Assembly (NCBI GenBank): GCA_027625095.1
Contig: JAQBXN010000003.1
Location: 102,617-166,616 of the forward strand
Length of the DNA stretch: 64,000 bases
From: Planctomycetota bacterium
Lineage (GTDB): Bacteria; Planctomycetota; PUPC01; JACPCR01
Direction of reading: 5' to 3'
Shown here: one piece after another, positions 1 through 9,947 of the stretch
Layout: each line of letters opens with the position of its first letter
How positions within the stretch are numbered: the first letter of the stretch is position 1
The notes under the pieces: model-generated
Databases searched by the model: none
What the model was told of the DNA's origin: nothing
What the model saw: the letters and a program-made list of their open reading frames with translations, nothing else
Program-made: the position numbers and the translations under genes

Positions 1-46
1 GAGGAATTCAAGAGCATCCCGCTCGGGCGGTATCAGATTTAGGAGA

Positions 47-1216
47 ATGAAGAGTTTTCTTTCCCATCTTGAATGCACGAACTGCTCGGAGACGTTCTCG
101 TGTGACGAAATTCACACGACTTGCCCGGCCTGCAAGAAGGTGCTTTACGCTCGTTACGACCTTGCGTCGGCGAAGCGACAGTTCAGTAAAGAAGACCTCG
201 CCATCCGGCCTCCAGATATGTGGCGCTGGTTTGAATTGATGCCGGTCCGTAACGCAGGGAATGTGGTCACCCTTGGCGAAGGGCATACGCCCCTCCTCCA
301 TGCGAGCGTTCTCGGCAGGCAGCACGGCACGAGCAAGCTTTTCATTAAAGAGGAAGGGCTGAATCCGACGGGAAGTTTCAAAGCGCGTGGACTCTCTGCT
401 GCGGTTTCCAAAGCAAAGGAACTCGGCGTCACCAGTATCGCCATACCCTCTGCGGGCAACGCTGCGGCAGCGCTTTCAGCGTATGGGGCGCGGGCGGGAA
501 TTTCGGCCCACGTCTACATGCCCGCAGATACGCCGGACATGATGAAAACCGAGGTGGTGGCTTATGGAGCGGAACTGACACTTGTCGATGGCTTGATAAA
601 CGATGCGGGAAGGGAGCTTCGAGAAGTGGCCGATGCAAACGGATGGTTTGATATCTCGACTCTCAAAGAGCCCTATCGTGCGGAGGGCAAGAAGACGATG
701 GGTTTTGAACTCGCCGAGCAGTTCGACTGGACCCTGCCGGATGCGATCATCTACCCGACTGGCGGCGGCACGGGGATCGTTGGCATGTGGAAGGCTTTTG
801 ATGAGTTGGAGGCGATCGGCTGGATTGGCTCCAAACGCCCGAAGATGATTTCCGTGCAGTCCGAAGGATGCGCGCCCATCGTCAAGGCTTTCAACGAAGG
901 AGCTTCGAGCGCGCCGTTGTGGGAAAACGCGCAGACCATTGCGCCGGGCCTGCGAGTACCGGTGGCAATTGCGGATTACCTAATCCTCCAGGCGATCCGT
1001 GAAAGTAACGGAACGGCCGTCGCCGTCAGCGATACCGAGACCCTGAGCGCGCTGAGGACTATCGCCCGCAGCGAGGGCATCTTTGCCGCGCCGGAAGGGG
1101 CCGCGACTTACGCTGCCTACATCAAACTCCTTGAGTCCGATTTTCTGAATCGGGAAGAGAAGGTGGTGCTTTTCAATACGGGCTCCGGTCTGAAGACGCC
1201 GGCGTTGTTTCAGTAG
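47..1216 (+). CDS. thrC: Threonine synthase
   Basis: PLP-dependent enzyme that converts O-phosphohomoserine to threonine and phosphate, the last step of threonine synthesis in the cytoplasm. The 389-residue protein has an N-terminal zinc-ribbon-like segment (Cys10, Cys13, Cys26, Cys29), typical of one class of bacterial and archaeal threonine synthases. The PLP-lysine motif NPTGSFKARG follows, with Lys112 as the likely Schiff-base residue. A glycine-rich phosphate-binding loop (PTGGGTGIVG) lies near residue 240, and the tail NTGSGLKTP is conserved in this family. The AGGAG before the ATG is very close (one base), but no better start exists. It converges on the MFS gene downstream. Cysteate synthase is a related alternative, but threonine synthase is much more likely. 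Confidence 0.9.
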   Translation: MKSFLSHLECTNCSETFSCDEIHTTCPACKKVLYARYDLASAKRQFSKEDLAIRPPDMWRWFELMPVRNAGNVVTLGEGHTPLLHASVLGRQHGTSKLFIKEEGLNPTGSFKARGLSAAVSKAKELGVTSIAIPSAGNAAAALSAYGARAGISAHVYMPADTPDMMKTEVVAYGAELTLVDGLINDAGRELREVADANGWFDISTLKEPYRAEGKKTMGFELAEQFDWTLPDAIIYPTGGGTGIVGMWKAFDELEAIGWIGSKRPKMISVQSEGCAPIVKAFNEGASSAPLWENAQTIAPGLRVPVAIADYLILQAIRESNGTAVAVSDTETLSALRTIARSEGIFAAPEGAATYAAYIKLLESDFLNREEKVVLFNTGSGLKTPALFQ

Positions 1217-1247
1217 AAATTCGGGGAAGAAAACTCTCACGAATCCA

Positions 1248-2417
1248 TCACACGGTTCCTGCAGACTCCTTCATCAGCCAGCCGCATACGATGATCGCAA
1301 GCACTACCATTCCGGCGCCAAGCACGAATGGTGTTCTGGAATCGTCGAAGTAGCTGGCAGCAGAGCCCCCGGTAATCCCGCCCGTGAACTCGCCCATCCG
1401 CAGCATGCATTCGTGCCAGCCGGCCTTTCGACCGAGCGAGTGTTCGCTGTTCATACTGTAGTACATACTGCCGAAATAGGTGACACCGAGCATGATTCCC
1501 AGGCAACCCAGTGACAGAAGAAGAAGGGCTGGTGATTTCAGGAATACGAGCCCAATCATGCCTGCCAGACCGAGGACCTGTGAGCCGAGCGTATAACCGG
1601 CACGGTAATGCCATCGATGCCAGCTTCCGAGAATAAAGAACATGGCCACCCTCAGGGCGCCAAGGAGGAAGACCAGGTTGCTGATCGAACGTGAGCCGAG
1701 TGAGAGCTCAGAGGCGCGTGCCGGAAAATAGGTCAGCACTACTGCGATGCAGAAATAGCTGACGAAATTTGCCAAACGGTGTGCCTGGGTATAGCGGTGG
1801 TGACTGGCGTCAGGTATCTGGCATTCGGTATCCGGTGACTGCTTCCCAGGATCGTTCGCCTGTTTCTCGGCATCCGAATCACCTGGAACCCGGACGATCA
1901 GTACGACGAGTCCTGCGGCGAAACCAGCCCCTGCGGCAACGTAAAAGGGCAATTTGAGGAGATGGCTGATGAGGTACCCGCACACCAGTAGCCCTGTCAT
2001 GTATCCAAGGCTCCACGAGACATTAAGCGGAATGAGTTGCTTCGAAAGAGCCGAGCCGGAATGCCCACTTCCCGCCATGCCTTCGAAAGGAGGCCAGAAA
2101 GTTCCCTGAGCCACACTCACAGCCAGGCAGATAATCGAAAGGGATAGCAAGCCATTTGCAGTCGGAACGAGAAAGAGACTTACACTGATACAGAAGCACC
2201 CCACCGCGGCCACGGGTCTCCAACCGAGACGATCTCCGAGGACCCCGGCAAACACGCAGATCAATGCATAAGGGAGCGTCGCAGCGCCCTTGGCAATGCC
2301 AATCTCCGCAGGGGATAGTCCAAGCTTTTCCGCGAACTGCGGCAACGCCAGATTAAAGATCCCCATGCAGCCATCCATGAGAAAGGAGGCAGCGAAGAGG
2401 ATGAGTGGAAGGCGCAT
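1248..2417 (-). CDS. MFS transporter
   Basis: Integral membrane protein of 389 residues with about 12 hydrophobic segments, the standard major facilitator layout. The loop between helices 2 and 3 carries GVLGDRLGWRP, a version of the MFS signature GxxxDRxGRR. A long hydrophilic loop (about residues 180-215) separates the two six-helix halves. The start at the ATG facing 2417 puts the first hydrophobic helix (LPLILFAASFLMDG) directly at the N-terminus. The substrate cannot be read from sequence. It stands alone, convergent with thrC with about 30 bases between the stops, and no adjacent gene hints at the cargo. Confidence 0.85.
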   Translation of the reverse strand: MRLPLILFAASFLMDGCMGIFNLALPQFAEKLGLSPAEIGIAKGAATLPYALICVFAGVLGDRLGWRPVAAVGCFCISVSLFLVPTANGLLSLSIICLAVSVAQGTFWPPFEGMAGSGHSGSALSKQLIPLNVSWSLGYMTGLLVCGYLISHLLKLPFYVAAGAGFAAGLVVLIVRVPGDSDAEKQANDPGKQSPDTECQIPDASHHRYTQAHRLANFVSYFCIAVVLTYFPARASELSLGSRSISNLVFLLGALRVAMFFILGSWHRWHYRAGYTLGSQVLGLAGMIGLVFLKSPALLLLSLGCLGIMLGVTYFGSMYYSMNSEHSLGRKAGWHECMLRMGEFTGGITGGSAASYFDDSRTPFVLGAGMVVLAIIVCGWLMKESAGTV

Positions 2418-2598
2418 TGAGATGGAGGGCCAGACTAATTAAGGGCAGACAAACTTGACAATGTTAAGTGTTGTAGACGCCACCGGCCTGCCCTGTGGCA
2501 TCATCGGAATAGATCACAGAACCCAAACTCCAGAAGTCTATGTACATCCAGACAAGCACCCTTAGAAAAGTCTACTGAGTTTGAGGGCCTCCCATCGT

Positions 2599-4119
2599 CT
2601 ATCCCAGTCCATACAGTTCGCCGAACTTCGTCTCCATATAGGTCAGAAACGCTTCTGATGTTGGCGGTTTACCAGTAACTCTCTGAATAAGATCGGTCGC
2701 TCTGAAGCGCTTGCCGTGGCAGTGGATGTTTTCGCGTAGCCATTCACGCAAGGGAAGGAATTCGCCGCGCTCAATCTGGCTGTCGAGTTCCGGTAATGCC
2801 TTGCGGGCGGCCTCAAAGAATTGCGCGCCGTAGAGATTGCCGAGCGTGTAGGTGGGGAAGTAGCCGATACCGCCCATCGACCAATGGACGTCCTGGAGAA
2901 CGCCGAGCGCGTCATTGGGTGGGGTGAGACCAAGGTATTCCTGCATTCTGGTATTCCAGATTTCAGGAAGGTCCCTGACCTCGACCCGCCCATTCATGAA
3001 GTCACGTTCAATTTCAAAACGCAGGATGATGTGCAGGTTGTAAGTAACTTCGTCCGCTTCGACGCGGATCAGAGACGGCTTGACTTCGTTGGCGGCGAAA
3101 TAGACTTCTTCCGAATTCAGGTCATCTGAAATTCCGGCGAAATGTGCTTTGAACCGGGGGAGTGCGTAAGTCCAGAAGGGCCGGCCGCGACCGACCAGAT
3201 TCTCCCAGGTTCGGGACTGCGATTCGTGAATACCTAACGAAATGGAACTGCCCATTGGAGTGCCGCTGTGCTTCGCTTCCAGGCCCTGTCCGTAGAGGCC
3301 GTGCCCGGTTTCGTGCATGACACTGAAAAGGGAACTCAGCGGATCATGTTCGTCTCGCCGGGTTGTCATGCGGACATCATGCGGCGCGTTACCTCCACAG
3401 AAGGGATGGGCCGACAGGTCGAGCCTTCCGGCCTTAAAATCAAAGCCGAATGCCTCGGCAATCTCGCGTTCGAATGATGCTTGCCGGGTAAGGGGATATG
3501 ACCGTTTCAGACCTGCGACTCCGAACGTCTTCCGCGTCCCGGCGATCGCCTCGACCAGCTTGACTGTTCGCCCGCGCAATTCGGCGAACATGGGATCGAG
3601 TTGGGCCACTGTCATTCCAGGTTCATAGGTATCGAGCAGCGCATCGTAAATGTCGTCCTCATAGCCGTAGAGTTCAGCCACCTGTTTCTTCAGGCTGATA
3701 GTCTTCTCAAGCAGCGGCTGAAACATCTTGAAGTTCGACTCCTTGCGCGCCTCAATCCACTTTTGCTGAGCAATAGAACGGGTCCGTGCAAGCTCCTCTA
3801 CCAGGTCTGTTGGCAGTTTCTTGTCGCGCTCGTAGGAGCGTCGAGTTTCGCGCACGTTGACTGCTTGCTCTTCATCCAACTCGCCTCTTCCCTCTGCCTC
3901 CTTTAATTTTTCGAGCAAGTCTCCGACTTCAGACGAAACAAATCGCTCATGACTCATGGAGGAAATCATGGCAACCTGCTCGGCGCGCATCTCACCTCCT
4001 CTGAGTGGCATCATTGTTTCCTGATCCCAACTGAGGATGCCTCCGATGGAACCGAGGACGTGGAGCTCTTTGAGACGTTTGATGAGTGTTTCGTATGTGG
4101 TCATGGATGGCAAGGTCAT
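2599..4119 (-). CDS. Carboxypeptidase, M32 (Taq) family
   Basis: Zinc metallocarboxypeptidase that removes C-terminal residues from peptides, probably in the cytoplasm because no signal peptide is visible. The length (506 residues) matches the family (about 500). The active-site HEXXH motif is HETGH at residues 269-273, followed by the conserved HESQSR segment (about 295-300) that provides the third zinc ligand. Upstream DVRMTTR (about 248-254) and downstream GIGYFPTYTLGNLYGAQ are also M32 hallmarks. The start may instead be the second methionine, five residues in (4104). A strong intrinsic terminator at 4136-4168 separates it from the upstream gene on the same strand, so it is probably transcribed separately. 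Confidence 0.93.
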   Translation of the reverse strand: MTLPSMTTYETLIKRLKELHVLGSIGGILSWDQETMMPLRGGEMRAEQVAMISSMSHERFVSSEVGDLLEKLKEAEGRGELDEEQAVNVRETRRSYERDKKLPTDLVEELARTRSIAQQKWIEARKESNFKMFQPLLEKTISLKKQVAELYGYEDDIYDALLDTYEPGMTVAQLDPMFAELRGRTVKLVEAIAGTRKTFGVAGLKRSYPLTRQASFEREIAEAFGFDFKAGRLDLSAHPFCGGNAPHDVRMTTRRDEHDPLSSLFSVMHETGHGLYGQGLEAKHSGTPMGSSISLGIHESQSRTWENLVGRGRPFWTYALPRFKAHFAGISDDLNSEEVYFAANEVKPSLIRVEADEVTYNLHIILRFEIERDFMNGRVEVRDLPEIWNTRMQEYLGLTPPNDALGVLQDVHWSMGGIGYFPTYTLGNLYGAQFFEAARKALPELDSQIERGEFLPLREWLRENIHCHGKRFRATDLIQRVTGKPPTSEAFLTYMETKFGELYGLG

Positions 4120-4135
4120 CTCACTGATGAGAACG

Positions 4136-4168
4136 AAAAAAAACGGCAGTCACTCCGGGTGACTGCCG
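4136..4168 (-). terminator. Intrinsic terminator
   Basis: Perfect 10-bp stem (4144-4153 with 4159-4168) and a five-base loop, followed on the minus strand by eight T residues (4143 down to 4136). It would end transcripts of the TIM-barrel isomerase-like gene at 4207-5259 just before the carboxypeptidase start at 4119. Confidence 0.85.
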
Positions 4169-4206
4169 CTCGTAAATTTCAGATACCAGAAACCGTCAGC
4201 CATTCC

Positions 4207-5259
4207 CTATTCCTGCCAGCCATGCTGGTCACGCACGGCGATCATTGCGCCGAGAATGTCGTTCCAGGTTTGTGGGTTGGTCATCACGCTGTTCGGGAAC
4301 ATACATCCATCCCAGCAGATATGGCGAGCCGCCTTGGTGAGTTCACCATCTTCATTGCGCAGCCAGAAGCCAGCGTGATGAGGAATGTTCAGCTTCCCAT
4401 TGGGATCGGTTGCCTGGCAGTGCCGGCCGGTTTTGTCGTGTGAGCCGGTGCCGTGCACGGTGGCGTCATTCTGGGCGACATGGAAGTCGAACGTCCAGGG
4501 ACGAAGCGCGGCGGTCAGTTTCTTCAGTGCGTTGTCGAGGACTTCGCCGTCTTCCCAGTCGTAGCCCTTTGGAAGGATTGCATCTTCGGCGGCATTGTAG
4601 CCAAGCGTGTACAACAGAGTATGGGCCATATCGGCCTGGAAACCTACGGTCTCCGGCTTTCCTACTCTCTCGAGGAGGTCGACCATGTTCTTCCAGCTAT
4701 GCATCCCACCCCAGCAGATTTCACCCTCGGCGGCGAGGCGTTCACCGTGATCTTCAGCGATCGCAGCGGCCTGGCGGAAGGTTTCGGCGATCTTGTCCTG
4801 GCCGTTCGGATCTTTTGCCCATGAGCCGGGATCGACGGATGAGTCGATGCGAACGACTCCGCCAGTGCGCACTCCCATTTTTTTGAGCCGCTGAGCGATA
4901 CTGCAGCCTTTCTTCACCTGTTCGAGAAACTTCGTTCGTCCTTCGCCTTCGTCCATGGCGGAACCACCGCCAGTCGGCCCCCAAACAGGTGCAACCACCG
5001 AGCCCAGGGCTAGATTACGAGAGGCGGCCTTTTCACCGAGAATCTTTAATTCATCATCGTCCGCATCAATGCTCACATGCGGGTCGAACAGGAACAGGTC
5101 AAAACCATCAAATTTTACGCCACCGACTTCCGCGTTCGCTGTGAAATCAAGCATGTCATCAAGACTGATTGGCGGATTTTCACTGCCCGCTTCTTTGCCT
5201 ACCAGACCAGGCCATGCTGCGTTGTGAAGTTTCGGATAATTGTTCTTGTGCTCGCCCAT
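4207..5259 (-). CDS. Xylose isomerase-like TIM-barrel protein
   Basis: Soluble 350-residue protein resembling the sugar phosphate isomerase/epimerase (AP endonuclease 2-like TIM barrel) superfamily. Segments fitting the barrel include [12 protein letters not shown] near the N-terminus, a central [18 protein letters not shown] strand whose Glu is a likely metal ligand, [21 protein letters not shown] with Asp and His ligands, and [27 protein letters not shown] near the C-terminus. Members act on sugars or inositols using a divalent metal. The substrate here is unknown. It is divergent from the 447-residue glycosidase-like gene at 5373, and a role in carbohydrate breakdown is inferred from that neighbour and the nearby sulfatase. 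Confidence 0.7.
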   Translation of the reverse strand: MGEHKNNYPKLHNAAWPGLVGKEAGSENPPISLDDMLDFTANAEVGGVKFDGFDLFLFDPHVSIDADDDELKILGEKAASRNLALGSVVAPVWGPTGGGSAMDEGEGRTKFLEQVKKGCSIAQRLKKMGVRTGGVVRIDSSVDPGSWAKDPNGQDKIAETFRQAAAIAEDHGERLAAEGEICWGGMHSWKNMVDLLERVGKPETVGFQADMAHTLLYTLGYNAAEDAILPKGYDWEDGEVLDNALKKLTAALRPWTFDFHVAQNDATVHGTGSHDKTGRHCQATDPNGKLNIPHHAGFWLRNEDGELTKAARHICWDGCMFPNSVMTNPQTWNDILGAMIAVRDQHGWQE

Positions 5260-5372
5260 GAGAGCTCCTTTCTTTTCAAGACCTGGAATGTTATGAATAC
5301 TCAGGCGGATGATAGACGCTGAGCCCGGTTGGGAAAAGCGAGATCCCGAACAACCTTTTGAGTTGAGACACG

Positions 5373-6716
5373 ATGCGCGAGCACAAACGCAGGTTTATCT
5401 GGTTCTGCAGCACTGAGTATGTTGCCGAACATCCTGACTCGTTGGAAAAGTTGCGGGATGAGATTGGGCTGACGACGATCATGCCGGAAAGCCACATTTG
5501 CCACACCTCCGGGTTTCGCGCATCAGATGAGATTGCCGCCCGTGGGCCCTTTGAAGACTGGCGTTCAAGGGCGCATCTATCACCAAAAATCAATGAGGGC
5601 ATCTACCCCGCAGTGGCCGGCACTGTGGGTGGTTTTGACGACGCGCCGCTGCTGAAAGTGATCGATGCGGCCCGGAATGCGGAGCTCGAAATCTGGGGCC
5701 ATATCGGTCTCTGGAGTTACGGGGGCGAGGTGTTTCCCGAATATGCAATGAAGGATGTTGAGGGCAATGCTCTCGATATGCGCTACCACAAGTGGGGCAT
5801 CGGGCTGTGTCCCAGTAACCGGGTGGTGAACGATTGGACCCGCGAATGCCTGGTTGATGTCATCGGTCGCTACGACATTGACGGATTCGATGTCGACCAT
5901 GCGCGCTTTCCGGCACCGGCGAATATTTCGAGTCTGTTCGGCTGCGCATGTGAGAGCTGCGCGGAAGCGGCGACCCGGCTGGGTTTCGAATTCAAAAAGA
6001 TGAGGGAAGGGATGCTGAACCTGAAAAACCGATTGAAAACGGTTCAGCCGGCGGCCGTCGAAAAAGCCTTTGAGACTGGGCTGGCGTGGGAGCACCTGGA
6101 GTCCGGAAGTAACGGTCAGTTTCGCAATTGGCTGAGTTTCAGAGCGACCTTGCTGGCGGATTGGATGAGGGAATTCCGTGACGCGGTTCAGGCTGCCGCA
6201 GGTGAGGACAAGGTATTTGGCAGCGACGTCTGGCCACCGTCCGTTGCCTTGCTCGGCGGGCACGATTATGCACTCTGGGAACAGGGGGCAGATTATCTGA
6301 CCGGCGGCAGCTCGGCCGGCGGGGTCGTCGGCTGGGCGACCACCGTGACGAATCTGGCAGGCGAGTGGGCCTCGTTTCTGTGTAAACAAGTCAGCGGACT
6401 TGAAGAGCAGACCGCGCTCCGTCTGGTTTTTCAGATGTTTGATTATGAAAAATTTGAGCTGCCGGATTCGAAGGACGGGATTCAAAAGGGCCCACTTCCC
6501 CTAGAAAGGATGTACGAATTCGAAGTGGAGAAACTCAAAAACTCATCAAGTGGAAACCTGCCGCTTTATCCGCCGATCTCGGCATCAGGTGATGCGGTGC
6601 GCACACGAAAACTCTGTGAGGCCGTCGCGAAGAATGGTTGCGATGGCGCACTCTTCACACTCGATCCGGAAAACGCGGAAACACTGAAGGTGATTCGAGA
6701 GGTCTTTGGAAAGTGA
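5373..6716 (+). CDS. Glycoside hydrolase-like TIM-barrel protein, function unknown
   Basis: A 447-residue protein without a signal peptide. The segment [16 protein letters not shown] (about residues 165-180) resembles the catalytic strand of glycoside-hydrolase-like TIM barrels, in which the chain runs into an Asp/His pair. [12 protein letters not shown] and [12 protein letters not shown] (a CxCxxC cluster near residue 190) are other distinctive stretches. The central part [32 protein letters not shown] looks like a second barrel strand set. The specific activity is not recognised. It is followed after 143 bases by the sulfatase at 6860, and together they suggest turnover of sulfated glycans. 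It could also be a non-catalytic barrel. Confidence 0.55.
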   Translation: MREHKRRFIWFCSTEYVAEHPDSLEKLRDEIGLTTIMPESHICHTSGFRASDEIAARGPFEDWRSRAHLSPKINEGIYPAVAGTVGGFDDAPLLKVIDAARNAELEIWGHIGLWSYGGEVFPEYAMKDVEGNALDMRYHKWGIGLCPSNRVVNDWTRECLVDVIGRYDIDGFDVDHARFPAPANISSLFGCACESCAEAATRLGFEFKKMREGMLNLKNRLKTVQPAAVEKAFETGLAWEHLESGSNGQFRNWLSFRATLLADWMREFRDAVQAAAGEDKVFGSDVWPPSVALLGGHDYALWEQGADYLTGGSSAGGVVGWATTVTNLAGEWASFLCKQVSGLEEQTALRLVFQMFDYEKFELPDSKDGIQKGPLPLERMYEFEVEKLKNSSSGNLPLYPPISASGDAVRTRKLCEAVAKNGCDGALFTLDPENAETLKVIREVFGK

Positions 6717-6859
6717 ATCGAATTTCGAATTACCGGCTGGAGCTTCCCGGGTCGCCAGCATCTCCCCGGCTTTGGCGACCGAAGGTCGCGAGAGAACACT
6801 TCCGTCCGATACAAACTTACTTGCTACTCAATTGACTCATTACTTTCTCACCTCATCAA

Positions 6860-8161
6860 ATGTCACGTCCCAACATCCTTTTCATATGTACCGACCAGCA
6901 GAGCTCGCACATGATGAGCTGCACTGGCCACCCTCATGTAAACACTCCGGCTATGGACAGCCTTGCAGCGCGGGGAGTGCGTTTCAATCGTGCTTACTGC
7001 ACCAATCCCGTCTGCTCGCCGTCACGCTTCTCTTTGATTACCGGAAGGTATCCCAGCGAGATCGGACAGCGTGAGAACGGAGTTCCACATCTTGAAGCGT
7101 TGCCGGATCACATTCTGAGCCACAGCCTCGGTTGGCTGATGCGCGAAGCGGGGTACGAGACGGTCTATGGGGGTAAAGAGCACCTGCCAAAATCAAAGGC
7201 TGTGGATCACGGTTTCGATTACATCTGCCGTGATGAAAGGATGGGCTTAGCCCAAGCTTGTGCAGACTATCTGAGACAGGATCACGACAAACCCTTTTTG
7301 ATGATGGCCCACTTTATAAATCCTCATGACATCTGTTACATGGCCATTCGAGCGTTTGCGGAGACGGAGCAGGAAAAGCGCTTGACGAATCGAGGAAAGC
7401 AAGAACTGGAGGCCCTCGATAATGCCCTTAAATTGCCCAACGGCATAAGTGAAGAGGAGTTCTTTGAAAAGTGCTGTCCCCCGCTGCCACACAACTTTGA
7501 ACCACAGGAAGACGAGCCCGATGCCATTCGAACCTTCCTTGCCCAACGGCCGTTCAAGCAGAAGGCTCGTGAGCAATGGACTGAGAAGGACTGGCGGATG
7601 CACCGCTGGGCCTATCGAAACCTGACCGAAATGGTCGATACCGAAATCGGCGTTGTTCTTGACGCCCTCAAAGAGACGGGCCTGGAAGATAACACGGTCG
7701 TCGTCTTCACCAGCGACCATGGGGACCACGACGGCTCCCACCGAATGGAGCATAAAACGGCGCCTTACGAAGAGGCCGCTCGTATTCCCCTGATCGTAGC
7801 CCGGCCTGGGTTCACCCCGGCCGGAACGGTAAACTCCACCCATCTCATTTCGAATGGCCTGGACTTTGTCCCTACTTGTTGCGATTACGCAGGGATTGAC
7901 CCGCCGGCAGATTTGCCGGGACGCAGCTTCAGGCAGCTTGCTGAGGGAACTGAGCCAGACGATTGGCGAGAGTCACTCTTAATTGAGAGCGAAATTGGAC
8001 GGGCAGTCGTCACGCAGACCCACAAGTACATTCTCTACGATATGGGCGAGAGTCGTGAGCAGTTGATGGACTTGATCGCCGACCCGTATGAAACCAGGAA
8101 TGCAGCGAAGGACGAAGAGAATCGTAAGGTGCTTGAAGCGCATCGTAAATTGCTTCAGTAG
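6860..8161 (+). CDS. Type I (formylglycine) sulfatase
   Basis: Hydrolyses sulfate esters, probably from carbohydrates. The 433-residue protein begins at once with RPNILFICTDQQ, the first metal-binding strand of the alkaline phosphatase/sulfatase superfamily. The maturation motif CSPSR is at residues 52-56, so Cys52 would be oxidised to formylglycine, and it is followed by the conserved LITGRYP. TSDHGDHDGSHRMEHK provides the later metal ligands. No signal peptide is visible, so it may be cytoplasmic or exported by an unrecognised route. No sulfatase-maturing enzyme lies in the window and one would have to be encoded elsewhere. The tail GESREQLMDLIADPYETRNAA is typical of the family C-terminus. 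Confidence 0.92.
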   Translation: MSRPNILFICTDQQSSHMMSCTGHPHVNTPAMDSLAARGVRFNRAYCTNPVCSPSRFSLITGRYPSEIGQRENGVPHLEALPDHILSHSLGWLMREAGYETVYGGKEHLPKSKAVDHGFDYICRDERMGLAQACADYLRQDHDKPFLMMAHFINPHDICYMAIRAFAETEQEKRLTNRGKQELEALDNALKLPNGISEEEFFEKCCPPLPHNFEPQEDEPDAIRTFLAQRPFKQKAREQWTEKDWRMHRWAYRNLTEMVDTEIGVVLDALKETGLEDNTVVVFTSDHGDHDGSHRMEHKTAPYEEAARIPLIVARPGFTPAGTVNSTHLISNGLDFVPTCCDYAGIDPPADLPGRSFRQLAEGTEPDDWRESLLIESEIGRAVVTQTHKYILYDMGESREQLMDLIADPYETRNAAKDEENRKVLEAHRKLLQ

Positions 8162-8212
8162 CGGTCTGTTCAAGAAGTCCTTTAAAATCCTTGCCTGTAT
8201 CACTCAAGAGAC

Positions 8213-9844
8213 ATGACCGAAACTGATCTTGGACAGAGAATGAACGAAGACGGCGATTCCGTTATAGATGGAGATGCAGACGAACCCCTCATCAGGCTCG
8301 GGCGCGGAAGCGTACTGCTGATCCTGGTAGCGGTATTCATCATTTCCGGCTGCGGCATCATCTATGAATTACTGATCGGCAGTATCTCCTCCTACTTCAT
8401 CGGGAACAGCGTCAAGCAATACTCCTTGACGATTGGTTTTTTTCTATTCGCTATGGGTATCGGGTCCTGGTTGTCGAGGATGATCCGTCAGAAACTGCTT
8501 CAAAGATTCGTTGCTCTTGAAATTTGGCTGGGCTTCTTCGGTGGCATGACCGTGCCATTCCTGTATGTGGCCTATACGTACACGAATATGTACCAGTATT
8601 TCATGCTGATTCAGGTGATGATCCTGGGCACGTTCATCGGACTGGAAATTCCACTGCTCACGCGGTTGCTGCGTGCGAAGGGCACACTGCGTGTCTTGCT
8701 TTCCAACGTCTTTGCAATGGATTACCTCGGCGCTCTGGCGGCCGCGCTGCTGTTTCCGTTCCTGCTCTTCCCGATGTTAGGCTCGATGTATAGCTCGCTG
8801 TTGACCGGGGCGGTAAATGTTGCGGTGGGCATTGTCGTACTGCAGCTCGTCAGCCATAACCTGAAGAAGGAAGAGCTGGTCAGTCTAATGCTGCAGATAG
8901 GGTTCGTTTGCGCTGCGCTGTTCCTGATGGCATCAAAATCCGATCATCTGCTGGAGCAGTGGGAGGACGCCTTGTACCAGGGCCAGATCGTACATAACGA
9001 AGAATCGCAATATCAGAAAATCGTCCTCACAAGATGGCATGGCGGGACCTGGCTCTACCTCAATGAGCATCTCCAGTTTTCGTCGCTGGACGAGCACCGC
9101 TACCACGAGGCGCTCGTGCATCCGGCCATGTCATTGGCGAGTAACCATGAGCGTGTGCTGGTCATCGGCGGGGGCGATGGACTGGCAGCTCGTGAGATCC
9201 TGAAGTATCCCGGCGTCAGGCATGTCGACCTCGTCGACATCGACCCGGCCATGACCCGGTTAGGCACCCGTAACATTTTTCTCACCGATCTGAATAACAA
9301 TTCGCTCAGCCGGCAACAGGTCAAAGTGATCAACGAAGACGCATTCATCTACCTCCAAAGACCGCACCAGAAATATGGAGTTATCATTATCGATCTGCCC
9401 GACCCGAGGGAGGAAGGTCTTGGCAAACTTTACTCGGTAGAGATCTACAGGCTCTGTCGCAGGCATCTGTCGCCGGGTGGCCTGATGGTCTGCCAATCCA
9501 CCAGCCCGTTTTTTGCCCGGAAGGCTTATTGGTGTATCGGGGCGACTATCAGGGCTGCCGGTTTTCAGGTGCATTCCTACAATGCATATGTGCCTTCATT
9601 TGGTCTGTGGGGATTTCACCTGGGAGTTCCCGTCTCAGAGGAAACCACGGGCCGCAGCATAACCAAGGTGGCATTCGATCCCAGGCATATCGAGCTCAAA
9701 GTCAAAACCCGGTTTCTCTACAAGGAACTCTTTCAGCAGATGTTCCAATTTGATGGTGATACGGACGAGGTTGAGGTAGAACCCAACACCCTTGACAGGC
9801 CAAAGCTGGCTGGTTACTACAGAGAAGGTTATGACAATTGGTAA
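8213..9844 (+). CDS. Membrane-bound spermidine synthase-like protein
   Basis: A 543-residue protein with about seven transmembrane helices (roughly residues 33-245) followed by a cytoplasmic spermidine synthase-like aminopropyltransferase domain. Domain motifs are VIGGGDGLAAREILKY (cofactor loop), LVDIDPAM (acidic strand end), NEDAFIYLQ and IIIDLPDPREEGLGKLYS, the catalytic Asp region. Classic SpeE uses decarboxylated AdoMet to aminopropylate putrescine. The membrane form (COG4262-type) has an uncertain acceptor. It heads a same-strand cluster with a DUF4178-like, a zinc-ribbon and a DUF350 gene, a grouping seen with polyamine-related genes in other bacteria. No AdoMet decarboxylase is visible here. 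The start at 8213 lies close behind the sulfatase (51 bases). Confidence 0.85.
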   Translation: MTETDLGQRMNEDGDSVIDGDADEPLIRLGRGSVLLILVAVFIISGCGIIYELLIGSISSYFIGNSVKQYSLTIGFFLFAMGIGSWLSRMIRQKLLQRFVALEIWLGFFGGMTVPFLYVAYTYTNMYQYFMLIQVMILGTFIGLEIPLLTRLLRAKGTLRVLLSNVFAMDYLGALAAALLFPFLLFPMLGSMYSSLLTGAVNVAVGIVVLQLVSHNLKKEELVSLMLQIGFVCAALFLMASKSDHLLEQWEDALYQGQIVHNEESQYQKIVLTRWHGGTWLYLNEHLQFSSLDEHRYHEALVHPAMSLASNHERVLVIGGGDGLAAREILKYPGVRHVDLVDIDPAMTRLGTRNIFLTDLNNNSLSRQQVKVINEDAFIYLQRPHQKYGVIIIDLPDPREEGLGKLYSVEIYRLCRRHLSPGGLMVCQSTSPFFARKAYWCIGATIRAAGFQVHSYNAYVPSFGLWGFHLGVPVSEETTGRSITKVAFDPRHIELKVKTRFLYKELFQQMFQFDGDTDEVEVEPNTLDRPKLAGYYREGYDNW

Positions 9845-9846
9845 AG

Positions 9847-9911
9847 ATGGTTGGGGCCAAGTGCGGTAGCTCCGCAGCCGCCTTGTGAAAAATGAGGCTG
9901 GGCCCGACCAT
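9847..9911 (+). other. Structured leader upstream of the DUF4178-like gene
   Basis: The ends of this 65-base stretch pair with each other: 9847-9855 against 9903-9911 gives nine pairs with one G-U, and two more form after a bulged G. A small hairpin (9863-9866 with 9872-9875, loop TAGCT) sits inside. No T-run follows, so it is not a classical terminator. It lies 36 bases before the ATG at 9948. It could be an RNA processing or attenuation structure, or simply a repeat remnant. Confidence 0.35.
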
Positions 9912-9947
9912 AAGGGCGATAACTGAAACTCGATTACAGGAGCAGAT

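Noticed and set aside
2455..2460. TTGACA in the gap after the MFS gene as a promoter
   Set aside because: It has no convincing -10 box at 16-18 bases and points away from any gene start on the plus strand.
5580..6485. 301-residue minus-strand frame across the glycosidase-like gene
   Set aside because: No motif, no start context; the plus frame is longer and has a coherent fold-like pattern.
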